A stretch of DNA of 64,000 bases from Pseudomonas oryzicola (GCF_014269185.2 NZ_JABWRZ020000001.1:211001-275000), one strand, 5' to 3'. Positions 52,691 through 61,172 are shown, counted from the stretch's first letter. Notes: generated from the sequence alone by a model not told the origin. Numbers and translations: made by a program.

Positions 52691-52719
52691 TCGCGTCCTG
52701 AAGATGCAATGCCAGCCAA

Positions 52720-52742
52720 ACGGGCGCCGCCAAGGCGCCCGT
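52720..52742 (+). terminator. Intrinsic terminator of hupA
   Basis: ACGGGCGCC (52720-52728) and GGCGCCCGT (52734-52742) form a perfect 9-bp stem with a 5-nt loop, 29 bp after the hupA stop. Short T-run only. Confidence 0.75.
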
Positions 52743-52838
52743 TATGCTTTCTGCAGGCAAAATGTTTCGAACTTGTATAAACCGTTCTGGAAAAGGATAG
52801 ACTGCGCGCTTTAGTCACTTTTAGTTCGAGGCGCGTTG

Positions 52839-53207
52839 ATGAAGTTTCGCTTTCTTCTCTGGGCCATGGGATGGTTGATGGCCCGGGCCAGCCGTAACAA
52901 CCCGGCATTCCAGCAGCAGCTCAAGGGCAAGGACCTGGTGTTCCAGATGCAGACCCTGGACGGCAAGGTCGCTCGACACTTCATCGTCAACAACGAGCGC
53001 ATCAGCAGCAAGGGCGGTGCCCATCCGCAGCCGGCCTTCGCCATTGCTTTCAAGGACGCCGCCTACGGCTTTGCCACGATGCAGGCGAGCAACAAGCAGT
53101 TGGCGTTCATGCAGGGGATTCAGGACAAGCACATCCAGATCAAGGGCAACCCGGCATTGGTGATGTGGTTCCAGGGGTTGATGAAGTACCTGAAGCCAAA
53201 GAAGTAG
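52839..53207 (+). CDS. SCP2-like small protein
   Basis: 122-residue protein (MKFRFLLWAMGWLMARASRNNPAFQQQLKGKDLVFQMQTLDGKVARHFIVNNERISSKGG...). The first 18 residues are hydrophobic (membrane anchor or lipid-contact helix). The remainder resembles SCP2 sterol-carrier-like domains (VFQMQTLDGKVARHFIVNN ... FAIAFKDAAYGFATMQ). Lipid binding is a guess from the fold. ATG 52839 has GAGG upstream. Convergent with the HDOD gene; stem-loop 53222-53238 between them. Confidence 0.72.
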   Translation: MKFRFLLWAMGWLMARASRNNPAFQQQLKGKDLVFQMQTLDGKVARHFIVNNERISSKGGAHPQPAFAIAFKDAAYGFATMQASNKQLAFMQGIQDKHIQIKGNPALVMWFQGLMKYLKPKK

Positions 53208-53221
53208 GGTTTAAATTACTA

Positions 53222-53238
53222 GGGCCGCAAAGCGGCCC
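53222..53238. repeat. REP-derived hairpin between convergent genes
   Basis: GGGCCGCAAAGCGGCCC is a perfect 7-bp hairpin, identical over all 17 bases to the inner hairpin of the REP at 61054-61070. It lies between the stops at 53207 and 53245 and probably ends both transcripts. Confidence 0.7.
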
Positions 53239-53244
53239 ACTGTC

Positions 53245-54648
53245 TTAATGCGGTGCATGGAACTGCGAAGCCAGTTCGCGCAACAGGTTCTCGGCCTCGA
53301 GCACCTTGTTCACGACTTCCTCGGCCTTGTCGCGGGTAATGCCCAGGCGCTCGAGCAGCTCCTCGGGAATTTCATCCTGCGGCCCCGTGCCAATTCCCCG
53401 CGCGCGCAGCAGGCGGGTGGTCAGGCAGACCAGGTTGGGGAACGCCGAATACTCGCCCTCATAGGTCGGGTCGTGCTGGAAGCGCAGCGCAGCCGCCAAC
53501 TCTTCCGGCATATCCCATAGTTTCATCAGCCAGGCACCAATCTGTTCGCGGCTGATGCCCAGCAGGTGTTGCTCCACATAGGTGTGGCACAGATGCGGGT
53601 TGACCTCCAGGTGGCGGCAGATCAGCGAAAAATGCGGTGGGAACACATGGGCCAGCAGCAAGTAGCCAAAATTGTGCAGTAGCCCGGCCAGGTAGGTCAG
53701 GCCCGCCTCCGGGCGTTCAGCCCGTGGCATGGCTCGGGTCAGGCCATCGATGACTGCGGCGGTATAGATTGACTGCTGCCAGTACGGCGTGGCCTGTTGC
53801 GGGTGATCTTTCGGCAGGCTCAGGGTCTTGCCCAGCGCCAGGCCCAGCGCCAGGTTGATCACCAGGTCGAAGCCCAGTACCCGCACGATGGCATCTTCCA
53901 CCGAGCGAATCTTGTGGGTCGAGCCGTAGTACGGCGATGCCGCCCAGCTCACCACCTGCGCCGCCAGTGCCGGGTCGGTTTCGACCACCCCGGTGATGTC
54001 GTCGATGCTGGCGTTGGGGTCTACCCGCAGCTTGATGATCTTTTGCGCGGTGTCGGCCAAAGGCGGGATTTCGATGGTTTCTTCCAGGCGTTTCTGAATG
54101 CGTCTGGCGGTGAAAGCCTGTACCGCCTGGCTGATTTCCCGGGTGTCGTCATGGGGGCGGTCGAGGTTGGGGCTGATCGCCTCGACCTCAAGGCCGAAGC
54201 TGCTGGCGCTGGCCTTGACCAGCATGCGCTTGAAATGCGCGCGTTCGATTTCCAGCAACAGCCCGGTCTGGCCGGACTGGATATACACGCGTTCGGCGTC
54301 GAGCAGGCTCTTTTCGTACTGGCACGGTGAACTGGTCAATGCCGGAATACCCGGCAGGGCCTTGAGCTGGTGCTTGTCGAGCATCTGCTTCAGGCGCGCC
54401 ATCGACACGGCGGTAAGCTGGCGCCCGGTCAGTTCGGCCAGGCGGTTGAGGTCCAGCAGCTGACTCTGCGGGAACAGCACCAGCAAGGCACCGATTTCGT
54501 CATCGAGCAGCACAGCCTGTACCCTTGACGCCGCCGGCAGCTGCGTATGCTCCACTACCTCGCGGTAGGCCACGCCGAGCTTTTCGAGCAGCAGCCTGAT
54601 GACGGAGGGTGCATGTGGGGTTGCGGTGTCCAGGGCGACTTCAGTCAT
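53245..54648 (-). CDS. YbaK-like aminoacyl-tRNA deacylase / HDOD fusion
   Basis: 467-residue fusion. Residues 1 to about 150 match the YbaK/ProRS-INS domain that removes misacylated amino acids from tRNA (SVIRLLLEKLGVAYREVVEH, ASRVQAVLLDDEIGALLVLFP). Residues about 190-410 are an HDOD domain (IEIPPLADTAQKIIKLRVDPNASIDDITGVVETDPALAAQVVSWAASPYYG ... AGLLHNFGYLLLAHVFP ... HLLGISREQIGAWLMKLWDMP), a metal-free HD-like signalling fold. The N-domain lacks a clear catalytic Lys segment, so deacylase activity is uncertain. Confidence 0.85.
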   Translation of the reverse strand: MTEVALDTATPHAPSVIRLLLEKLGVAYREVVEHTQLPAASRVQAVLLDDEIGALLVLFPQSQLLDLNRLAELTGRQLTAVSMARLKQMLDKHQLKALPGIPALTSSPCQYEKSLLDAERVYIQSGQTGLLLEIERAHFKRMLVKASASSFGLEVEAISPNLDRPHDDTREISQAVQAFTARRIQKRLEETIEIPPLADTAQKIIKLRVDPNASIDDITGVVETDPALAAQVVSWAASPYYGSTHKIRSVEDAIVRVLGFDLVINLALGLALGKTLSLPKDHPQQATPYWQQSIYTAAVIDGLTRAMPRAERPEAGLTYLAGLLHNFGYLLLAHVFPPHFSLICRHLEVNPHLCHTYVEQHLLGISREQIGAWLMKLWDMPEELAAALRFQHDPTYEGEYSAFPNLVCLTTRLLRARGIGTGPQDEIPEELLERLGITRDKAEEVVNKVLEAENLLRELASQFHAPH

Positions 54649-54726
54649 GGTCCGTATCCACTGATTCCTTTAAACGCGAAGTATAACCAGCCTTGGGGCA
54701 AATCTGGATCCATTATGGAACCATCG

Positions 54727-56805
54727 TCACACTTGGCCATATTGCTGGCCATGCCGCAGCCAGCGGTCGAGCAATGGGCTGACATGTTCCGGCCAGCGGG
54801 CAAGCAGGGCCTGTGCGGCGTCACGCACAGCCGGTAACAGGTCGGCATCGCGCATCAGGTCGGCGACTTTGAACTGCAGCAGGCCGGTCTGGCGAGTACC
54901 GAGCATTTCGCCCGGGCCGCGTAACTCGAGATCTTTCTCGGCGATGATGAAGCCGTCGTTGGTTTCCCGCATGATCCCCAGGCGCTCGCGGCCGATCTGC
55001 GACAGGGGCGGGTGGTACAACAGCACGCAATGGCTGACGGCGCTGCCCCGGCCAACCCGCCCGCGCAACTGGTGCAACTGGGCCAGGCCCAGGCGCTCGG
55101 GGTTCTCGATGATCATCAGGCTGGCGTTGGGCACGTCCACACCCACCTCGATAACCGTGGTGGCAACCAGCAATTGCAGGTTGCCGGCCTTGAACTCGGC
55201 CATGACCTCGGCTTTTTCCGCCGGCTTCATGCGCCCATGGATCAGCCCCACACGCAGCTCGCCCAGGGCGCTGCCCAACTCCTCGTAAGTGCTTTCGGCG
55301 GCCTGGCAGGTCAGTTCTTCGGACTCTTCGATCAGGGTGCAGACCCAGTAGGCCTGGCGCCCTTCGGCGCAGGCGGCGCGTACCCGCTCGACCACTTCGA
55401 AGCGGCGGCTATCGGCCACCAGCACGGTGTTCACCGGGGTACGCCCCGGCGGCAGTTCATCCAGTACCGATGTATCCAGGTCGGCATAGGCACTCATGGC
55501 CAGGGTCCGCGGGATAGGCGTGGCAGTCATGATCAACTGGTGCGGGCACAGTTCGCCGGCCACGCCTTTCTTGCGCAGGGCCAGGCGTTGCTGTACGCCA
55601 AACCGGTGCTGTTCGTCGATGATCGCCAAGGCCAGGTGCTTGAACTTCACCTCGTCCTGGAACAGCGCATGGGTGCCGACCACCATCGGTGCACCGTTGG
55701 CGATCTGCTCCAGGGCGCTGGCCCGGGCCTTGCCCTTGAGCTTGCCGGCCAGCCAGGCCACCTCGATGCCTAACGGCTCGAGCCAGCGTTTGAAGGTGAT
55801 GTAGTGCTGTTCGGCGAGAATCTCGGTGGGCGCCATCAGCGCCACCTGGTAGCCGGCTTCCAGCGCCTGCAGGGCGGCCAGGGCGGCGACCACGGTCTTG
55901 CCGGCGCCGACATCACCTTGCACCAGGCGCATCATCGGCTCGTGCTGGCTGAGATCATAGGCGATCTCGTTGGCTACCCGCTGCTGCGCGCCGGTCGGCT
56001 GGAAGCCCAGGTTGGCCAGGTATTGCGCTTGCAGGCGCCGGGCTTTGGGCAGTACCGGCGCGCGTAGGCTGCGCAGGCTCTCGCGCAGGCGCTGCTGGGA
56101 CAGCTGGTGAGTCAGCAGCTCTTCGAAGGCCAGGCGGTGCTGGGCCCAGTGCTGGCCTTCGGCAAGCTCGTCGAGGTCAGCGTCGGCCGGCGGGTTGTGC
56201 AGGTAGCGGATGGCATCGTCCAGCGGGGCCAGCTGGTAGTCGCGGGCCAGTTCGGCGGGCAGCCAGTCGGGCAGGCTGCGCGGGCCGAGCAGGGCCAGGC
56301 TTTGCTGGCACAGCAGGCGCAGACGCTGCTGGGTAAGGCCCTCGGTGGACGGGTAGATCGGCGTCAGGGTCTGCTCCACCGGCGGCGGCGGTTCGTCGCC
56401 ATTCAGCGCGCGGTATTCCGGGTGGTAGATTTCCAGGCCCGAGGCGCCGGGGCGGGCTTCGCCATAACAGCGCAGATGGGTGCCGCGCTTGAGGCCTTCC
56501 TTCTGCGCATTGCTGAAGTGGTAGAAGCGCAGGCTCAGCACGCCGCTGCCGTCACCCAGGCGCACCACCAGGCTGCGGCGTTTGCCCATGGTCACGTCGG
56601 CGCCGCTGACCACACCCTCGATCACTGCGTCCTGGCCGGGGCGTAGCTGGCCGATCGGCACCACGCGGGTGCGGTCCTGATAACGCAGGGGCAGGTGAAA
56701 CAGCACGTCCTGCAGGTTTTCCAGGCCGACCTTGGCGAGTTTCTCTGCCATGGCCTCGCCAACCCCCTTGAGTACCGTGACCGGGACCTTCGACAGCTCA
56801 CTCAT
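54727..56805 (-). CDS. recG: ATP-dependent DNA helicase RecG
   Basis: 692-residue helicase that regresses stalled forks and processes branched recombination intermediates. N-terminal wedge/OB domain (AVIEGVVSGADVTMGKRRSLVVRLGDGSGVLSLRFYHF). Helicase motifs: Walker A GDVGAGKTVVAALAAL, motif II DEQHRFGVQQR, motif III MTATPIPRTLAM, motif V TTVIEVGVDVPNAS and motif VI QLRGRVGRGSAVSHC. Length is standard (about 693). It starts 3 nt after the oxyR stop, so the two genes form an operon. Confidence 0.97.
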   Translation of the reverse strand: MSELSKVPVTVLKGVGEAMAEKLAKVGLENLQDVLFHLPLRYQDRTRVVPIGQLRPGQDAVIEGVVSGADVTMGKRRSLVVRLGDGSGVLSLRFYHFSNAQKEGLKRGTHLRCYGEARPGASGLEIYHPEYRALNGDEPPPPVEQTLTPIYPSTEGLTQQRLRLLCQQSLALLGPRSLPDWLPAELARDYQLAPLDDAIRYLHNPPADADLDELAEGQHWAQHRLAFEELLTHQLSQQRLRESLRSLRAPVLPKARRLQAQYLANLGFQPTGAQQRVANEIAYDLSQHEPMMRLVQGDVGAGKTVVAALAALQALEAGYQVALMAPTEILAEQHYITFKRWLEPLGIEVAWLAGKLKGKARASALEQIANGAPMVVGTHALFQDEVKFKHLALAIIDEQHRFGVQQRLALRKKGVAGELCPHQLIMTATPIPRTLAMSAYADLDTSVLDELPPGRTPVNTVLVADSRRFEVVERVRAACAEGRQAYWVCTLIEESEELTCQAAESTYEELGSALGELRVGLIHGRMKPAEKAEVMAEFKAGNLQLLVATTVIEVGVDVPNASLMIIENPERLGLAQLHQLRGRVGRGSAVSHCVLLYHPPLSQIGRERLGIMRETNDGFIIAEKDLELRGPGEMLGTRQTGLLQFKVADLMRDADLLPAVRDAAQALLARWPEHVSPLLDRWLRHGQQYGQV

Positions 56806-56808
56806 GGC

Positions 56809-57735
56809 TCAGGCCGGCTGTTCCGCAGGGGCTTTGGCGACCGAGCACAGGCGGATCGAGTCGGCGAGGATCTCGATGGCCTTTGGCCGCGGGAAGCTGG
56901 CGCGCCAGGCAATGGCCACGGTCCGGAAGGGCGCCGGTGCGGTCAGCGGGCGGACCTCGATGACACCCGGGGCGTAATGGTGGCTATGCACTGCCGACAG
57001 AGGCAGGATCGACACGCCGAGGCCCGAAGCCACCATGTGGCGGATGGTTTCCAGCGAGCTGGACTCGACCGTGGTGTGCCTGGCCCCTTCGCCGCCCTTG
57101 TTCAGGGTCGGGCAGGCTTCCAGCACCTGGTCGCGGAAGCAGTGGCCTTCACCGAGCAGCAACAGGCTCTTGTCGTTGAGCATGGCGGTGTCGATGGTCT
57201 TTTTCGCCGTCCACGGGTGGTCGGCCGGCATCAGGGCGCAGAACGGTTCATCGTACAGCGGCAGGGTCAGCACGTCGGCTTCGTTGAACGGCAGGGCGAT
57301 GATCACTGCGTCCAGCTCGCCGTTGCGCAGCTTTTCGCGCAGGACGTGGGTGAAGTTCTCTTCGATGTATAGCGGCATCTGCGGCGCTACGCGGTGCAGC
57401 TGCGGGATCAGGTGCGGGAACAGATACGGGCCGACAGTATAGATTGCGCCGACCTTGAGCGGGGCAGTCAGCTGGTTCTTGCCGGCCTGGGCGAGTTCGC
57501 GAATGCCCTGGGCCTGCTCCAGTACCTTCTGCGCCTGGGCGACGATGCTTTCGCCGACCGGGGTCAGGCGTACCGCGCTCTTGCTGCGCTCGAAGATCAG
57601 CACGCCAAGCTCGTCCTCGAGCTTCTTCACACCGACCGACAGGGTCGGCTGGCTCACGTGACAGCGTTCGGCGGCATGGCCGAAATGCTGTTCCTGGGCG
57701 AGTGTGACGATGTAGCGTAATTCTGTAAGGGTCAT
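56809..57735 (-). CDS. oxyR: Hydrogen-peroxide regulator OxyR
   Basis: 308-residue LysR-type regulator. Winged HTH (ELRYIVTLAQEQHFGHAAERCHVSQPTLSVGVKKLEDELG), then the peroxide-sensing domain with Cys199 and Cys208 (GEGHCFRDQVLEACP), the pair that forms a disulfide on oxidation. Activates catalase, alkyl hydroperoxide reductase and similar genes. A 12-bp perfect inverted repeat overlaps its start codon (57734-57745 with 57785-57796). Together with recG it is widely conserved in pseudomonads. Confidence 0.97.
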   Translation of the reverse strand: MTLTELRYIVTLAQEQHFGHAAERCHVSQPTLSVGVKKLEDELGVLIFERSKSAVRLTPVGESIVAQAQKVLEQAQGIRELAQAGKNQLTAPLKVGAIYTVGPYLFPHLIPQLHRVAPQMPLYIEENFTHVLREKLRNGELDAVIIALPFNEADVLTLPLYDEPFCALMPADHPWTAKKTIDTAMLNDKSLLLLGEGHCFRDQVLEACPTLNKGGEGARHTTVESSSLETIRHMVASGLGVSILPLSAVHSHHYAPGVIEVRPLTAPAPFRTVAIAWRASFPRPKAIEILADSIRLCSVAKAPAEQPA

Positions 57736-57796
57736 AACGTGCGTCCATGAAGTTGCGAGCCCAGCATAGCGGCTGCAATTGATAGACGCACGTTAT
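57734..57796. promoter_or_regulatory. Inverted repeat overlapping the oxyR start codon
   Basis: ATAACGTGCGTC (57734-57745) and GACGCACGTTAT (57785-57796) are perfect 12-bp inverted copies separated by 39 bp. The first arm includes two bases of the oxyR ATG. In an oxyR mRNA starting upstream of 57796 they could pair and hide the start codon; as DNA they could be an operator. No clear Shine-Dalgarno precedes the ATG. Confidence 0.6.
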
Positions 57797-57829
57797 CAGA
57801 CTTGCCGATTTGTGACAGAAACAAAAGCC

Positions 57830-58567
57830 TCAGCGGCGGTCCAGCGAGTAGACGAACGGCGCCACGACTTCGATCGTGCCGTTATTCAGCAACTCGGGTG
57901 GCGGCTTGGGTACCGTGCCAGCCCGACGGATCATTTCCAGGGTCGCCCGGTCCAGGGCGGCACTGCCCGAGCCACCGGCCATGGAGTACGACACCACCTT
58001 GCCTTCGGCGTCGACCACGAAGCGCAGGCGGTTGATACCCTGCAGGCCGCGGCGGCGTGCGTCTTCCGGATACCGCTTGTACTTGGCCAGGTGGCGCAGC
58101 AGGTCGCTCTGCCAGGTTGGCAAGGCGGTACTGTTGGCCGCAATGCTCGGTGTTGGCGCTGCGGACTTCTGCGGTGGCGTGTTGCTGGGCGGTGCGTCCA
58201 CTGTCTGTTCGGTCGGCGGGGCTTCCTTCGGCGGCTCAGGCTTTTTCTCGGGCTTGGGCGGCTGCGGTTGCGGCTTGGCCTTCGGCTTGGGCGGCTTGGG
58301 AATGGCGATCTTGGGTTTGGGAGCCTCGGCCAGCTTTGGCAGCGGTGGTTCCTCGACCGGTGCCGGCGGCTGCGGCGCTGCTTTCGGGGGGGGCGGTGGC
58401 GCAGGCTCCGGCAACGGCGCCAGCTCGACCATCATGGCTGCCGGGGGCAGTTCGATGACCTGGGGTACCGACCAGTTGAGCGTGAGCAGCACAGCGACGG
58501 CATGGACACCCAGCACGAGGGCCAGGCTGCCGCTGTAACGCGCCAGATTGTGCCGCGTCTTCGTCAT
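57830..58567 (-). CDS. tonB: TonB energy-transducing protein
   Basis: 245-residue protein. N-terminal anchor (YSGSLALVLGVHAVAVLLTLNW, with the conserved SLALVLGVHAV His), a long Pro/Lys/Glu-rich spacer (about 45-135), and a C-terminal TonB domain (LLRHLAKYKRYPEDARRRGLQGINRLRFVVDAEGKVVSYSMAGGSGSAALDRATLEMIRRA). With ExbB and ExbD it transmits proton-motive energy to outer-membrane iron and vitamin receptors. It overlaps exbD by 4 nt (ATGA). Confidence 0.95.
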   Translation of the reverse strand: MTKTRHNLARYSGSLALVLGVHAVAVLLTLNWSVPQVIELPPAAMMVELAPLPEPAPPPPPKAAPQPPAPVEEPPLPKLAEAPKPKIAIPKPPKPKAKPQPQPPKPEKKPEPPKEAPPTEQTVDAPPSNTPPQKSAAPTPSIAANSTALPTWQSDLLRHLAKYKRYPEDARRRGLQGINRLRFVVDAEGKVVSYSMAGGSGSAALDRATLEMIRRAGTVPKPPPELLNNGTIEVVAPFVYSLDRR

Positions 58568-58992
58568 TTCTTGGCTGCCGTCTCAAGACCTACCAGACCG
58601 ACTTTCAGGTAGCCGGCCGCGCGCATGCTGTTCATCACTTCCATCAGGTCACCGTAATCCACGCCTTTGTCAGCCTGGAAGAAGATGGTGGTTTCCTTGT
58701 CGCCCTTGGTCTTGGCGTCGAGCATCGGGCCAAGTTGCTCGGGGGCAGGGACCTGATCGTCACCGACGTACAGCTTCTGGTCGGCCTTGACGCTGACGAA
58801 CACTGGCTTTTCCGGCCGCGGTGCCGGTTTGGCGGTCGAGGCAGGCAGGTCGACCTTGATGTCGACCGTGGCCAGGGGCGCTGCGACCATGAAAATGATC
58901 AGCAGCACCAGCATCACGTCAATGAATGGCGTAACGTTGATTTCGTGGTTCTCGACCAGGTCGTCACCACCTTCGTTGAGATGCAGGCCCAT
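58564..58992 (-). CDS. exbD: Biopolymer transport protein ExbD
   Basis: 142-residue protein with one N-terminal helix (ITPFIDVMLVLLIIFMVAAPLATV-type; the conserved membrane Asp is in NVTPFIDVMLVLLIIFM) and a periplasmic domain. The membrane Asp is the proton-path residue. Works with ExbB to energise TonB. Starts 3 nt after exbB and overlaps tonB by 4 nt. Confidence 0.95.
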   Translation of the reverse strand: MGLHLNEGGDDLVENHEINVTPFIDVMLVLLIIFMVAAPLATVDIKVDLPASTAKPAPRPEKPVFVSVKADQKLYVGDDQVPAPEQLGPMLDAKTKGDKETTIFFQADKGVDYGDLMEVMNSMRAAGYLKVGLVGLETAAKK

Positions 58993-58995
58993 GGC

Positions 58996-59958
58996 TTACC
59001 CCACTTTCACCATGTGCGGGGCGGCACGCTCGCTGCCCTGGTGGTCCAGGTCACGGCTGACCAGCAGCAGCACCTGGGCGGAGGCGTCGGACACCTGGGC
59101 CTTGTAGCCGGCGATGGAACGGGCGAAGACGTTATAGATGACCACGGCCGGGATCGCTGCAACCAGGCCCAGGGCGGTGGCCAGCAGCGCCTCGGCGATG
59201 CCCGGAGCAACCACGGCCAGGTTGGTGGTCTGGGTCTTGGCGATGCCGATGAAGCTGTTCATGATGCCCCAAACGGTACCGAACAGGCCGACGAACGGCG
59301 CGGTGGAACCGATGGTGGCGAGCACACCAGTGCCGCTGCTCATGGTACGGCCACTGGCGTGTACCAGGCGCTCCAGGCGGAAGCTGACGCGTTCCTTGAT
59401 GCCTTCCTTTTCCCGGGCATTGGCCGACAGGCGCATCTCTTCAAGGGCATCGTGGACCAGGGTATGGGCCAGGGTGCCCTCCTTGTTGGAGTGATCGCTG
59501 GCTTCTTTCAGACTGGCAGATTTCTTCAGCAGGGCGATTTCACCACGCAGGCGACGCTTGGCACCCATCAGCTCGAAGCCTTTGGCAATCCAGATGGTCC
59601 AGGTGATGATGGAGGCGATGGCCAGGCCGATCATGACCGCCTTCACCACCACGTCGGCGTTCTTGTACATGCCCCAAGGCGAAAGGTCGTGGGCCATGCC
59701 CAGCGAGGTATCTTCAACCAGGGCTTCGACGCTCGGGTCTGCCGCGGTCGGGGCTTGAGCCGGAGTGGCGGTAGGGGTGTCGGCCTTCGGCGCTGCGGCT
59801 GGAGCAGCGGGTGCGCTGGCGGCAGCAGGCGTGGCGGTGTTGGCGGTTGGCTCATCGGCCATGGCCACCGGGGCCAGCACCAGGCTGAGGGTCAGCGCGG
59901 CGATGGCGCGCCAGGCGCGCGACGGGGTTGGCGAAGCGGAAGGTTGAATACGTGTCAT
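58996..59958 (-). CDS. exbB: Biopolymer transport protein ExbB (extended N-terminus)
   Basis: 320-residue protein, longer than E. coli ExbB (244). It starts with a signal peptide (SRAWRAIAALTLSLVLAPVAMA) and an Ala/Pro/Thr-rich periplasmic stretch (about 35-90). The three-helix MotA/TolQ-like core then follows, with VSFRLERLVHASGRTMSSGTGVLATIGSTAPFVGLFGTVWGIMNSFIGIAKTQTTNLAVVAPGIAEALLATALGLVAAIPAVV. Such N-terminal extensions are usual in pseudomonads. First gene of exbB-exbD-tonB. Confidence 0.95.
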   Translation of the reverse strand: MTRIQPSASPTPSRAWRAIAALTLSLVLAPVAMADEPTANTATPAAASAPAAPAAAPKADTPTATPAQAPTAADPSVEALVEDTSLGMAHDLSPWGMYKNADVVVKAVMIGLAIASIITWTIWIAKGFELMGAKRRLRGEIALLKKSASLKEASDHSNKEGTLAHTLVHDALEEMRLSANAREKEGIKERVSFRLERLVHASGRTMSSGTGVLATIGSTAPFVGLFGTVWGIMNSFIGIAKTQTTNLAVVAPGIAEALLATALGLVAAIPAVVIYNVFARSIAGYKAQVSDASAQVLLLVSRDLDHQGSERAAPHMVKVG

Positions 59959-60040
59959 GCTGGCCGGACCTGATGAAGAAAGAGTGAGCGTTCTCCAAGG
60001 CCTCGAGGTAGGCCGAGAACAATTTGGCCGCCATTATTGC

Positions 60041-60072
60041 AAGTAATTCTTGTTAACAAAAGTAATCTTGTT
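60041..60072. promoter_or_regulatory. AT-rich direct repeat upstream of exbB
   Basis: AAGTAATTCTTGTT (60041-60054) and AAGTAATCTTGTT (60060-60072) are near-identical direct copies 19 bp apart, with TTGTTAACAA (10-bp palindrome, 60050-60059) between. The block lies 83 bp upstream of the exbB ATG. It could be the iron (Fur) operator of the operon, but it does not match the Fur consensus well. Confidence 0.4.
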
Positions 60073-60148
60073 GCTTTTTTCGCCTTTGGTCTAGTCATTC
60101 CTCGTGGTGCGTGGCCGGGTTGATCAAGTTGGTCTAGGGAGTTCAGAG

Positions 60149-61006
60149 ATGTCAGACCTTTCCGTGATGGTCGTGGGTTGTGGTGATGTGGGCGGGCGTC
60201 TTGCCCGGCAGATGCTGGTGCGCGGCTGGCAGGTAAGCGGCCTGCGTCGCTCGGTGGGGCAATTGCCGGCAGGTGTTGCACCGGTGGCTGCAGACCTGGC
60301 CGAGCCATCGATACCGCAAGCCTGGCCGCAGCGTGCGCCGGATTACCTGGTGTATAGCGTGGCGGCCAGCCAGCACGACGAGGCCGGTTACCAGGCAGCC
60401 TATGTCGACGGGCTGCGTCATGTGCTGGCCTGGCTGGCCGAACGTGGCCAGCGTCCACGGCGCCTGCTGTTTGTTTCCAGCAGCAGCGTGTATGCGCAAA
60501 AGGGCGGGGAATGGATCGACGAGCGTGCAGCCACCGAGCCTGAAGGTTATTCCGGGCGGGTGATGCTGGAAGCTGAGCGGCTTGCCTTGGCCAGCGGCAT
60601 CCCGGCGACTGTGGTGCGTTTGACCGGCATCTACGGCCCGGGCCGCGAGTGGTTGCTCAGCCAGGTGCGCCAGGGTTACCGCGTGGCCGAAGAGCCGCCG
60701 CTTTATGGCAACCGTATTCACGCCGAGGATGCCGCCAGCCTGCTGGCTTTCCTGCTGCAGGCCGATGCCGAAGGCAAGGCGCTGGATGCCTGTTACATCG
60801 GCGTCGACGACGACCCCGCGCCGCTGGCCGATGTGGTGGCCTGGCTGCGGGATTACATGGGGGTTACCGAGTGGTCCGATGAACAGCGGGTGCGGCGTAC
60901 CGGCAGCAAGCGTTGCAGTAATGCGCGGGCGCGGGCGCTGGGCTGGGCGCCGGTGTATCCGAGTTACAAGGAAGGCTATGCGGCGATCCTGGCGGGTAAA
61001 AACTAG
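60149..61006 (+). CDS. Extended SDR / NAD-dependent epimerase-like protein
   Basis: 285-residue Rossmann protein: VMVVGCGDVGGRLARQMLVRGWQVSGLRRS (nucleotide motif), RRLLFVSSSSVYAQKGGEWIDE, and RLTGIYGPGREWLLSQV. Similar to YeeZ-type SDR proteins of unknown substrate. The active-site Tyr-x3-Lys pair of classical SDRs is not evident. ATG 60149 (MSDLSVMVV) has AGTTCAGAG upstream. Ends at the REP pair 61028-61143. Confidence 0.83.
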   Translation: MSDLSVMVVGCGDVGGRLARQMLVRGWQVSGLRRSVGQLPAGVAPVAADLAEPSIPQAWPQRAPDYLVYSVAASQHDEAGYQAAYVDGLRHVLAWLAERGQRPRRLLFVSSSSVYAQKGGEWIDERAATEPEGYSGRVMLEAERLALASGIPATVVRLTGIYGPGREWLLSQVRQGYRVAEEPPLYGNRIHAEDAASLLAFLLQADAEGKALDACYIGVDDDPAPLADVVAWLRDYMGVTEWSDEQRVRRTGSKRCSNARARALGWAPVYPSYKEGYAAILAGKN

Positions 61007-61027
61007 CCCCCAGGCTTGTGCGGTCCG

Positions 61028-61143
61028 TGTAGGAGCGGCCTTGTGTCGCGAATGGGCCGCAAAGCGGCCCCAGCAATCTATGTAGTAACGCAGAAATCCT
61101 GGGGCCGCTGCGCGCCCCATCGCGACACAAGGCCGCTCCTACA
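61028..61143. repeat. Inverted REP pair (BIME-like) between convergent genes
   Basis: A perfect 24-bp inverted repeat: the arms 61028-61051 and 61120-61143 share the P. putida REP string TAGGAGCGGCCTTGTGTCGC. The intervening DNA holds two GC hairpins, GGGCCGCAAAGCGGCCC (61054-61070) and a second near 61101-61118. It separates the SDR gene from the lipoprotein gene, both of which end here. Confidence 0.9.
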
Positions 61144-61172
61144 AGGGGCGGCGCTCGGCTCGAGATAAGGCT

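Noticed and set aside
60041..60072. Confident Fur box at exbB.
   Set aside because: The sequence does not fit the 19-bp Fur consensus or a clean run of GATAAT hexamers, so it is kept only as an unexplained repeat.
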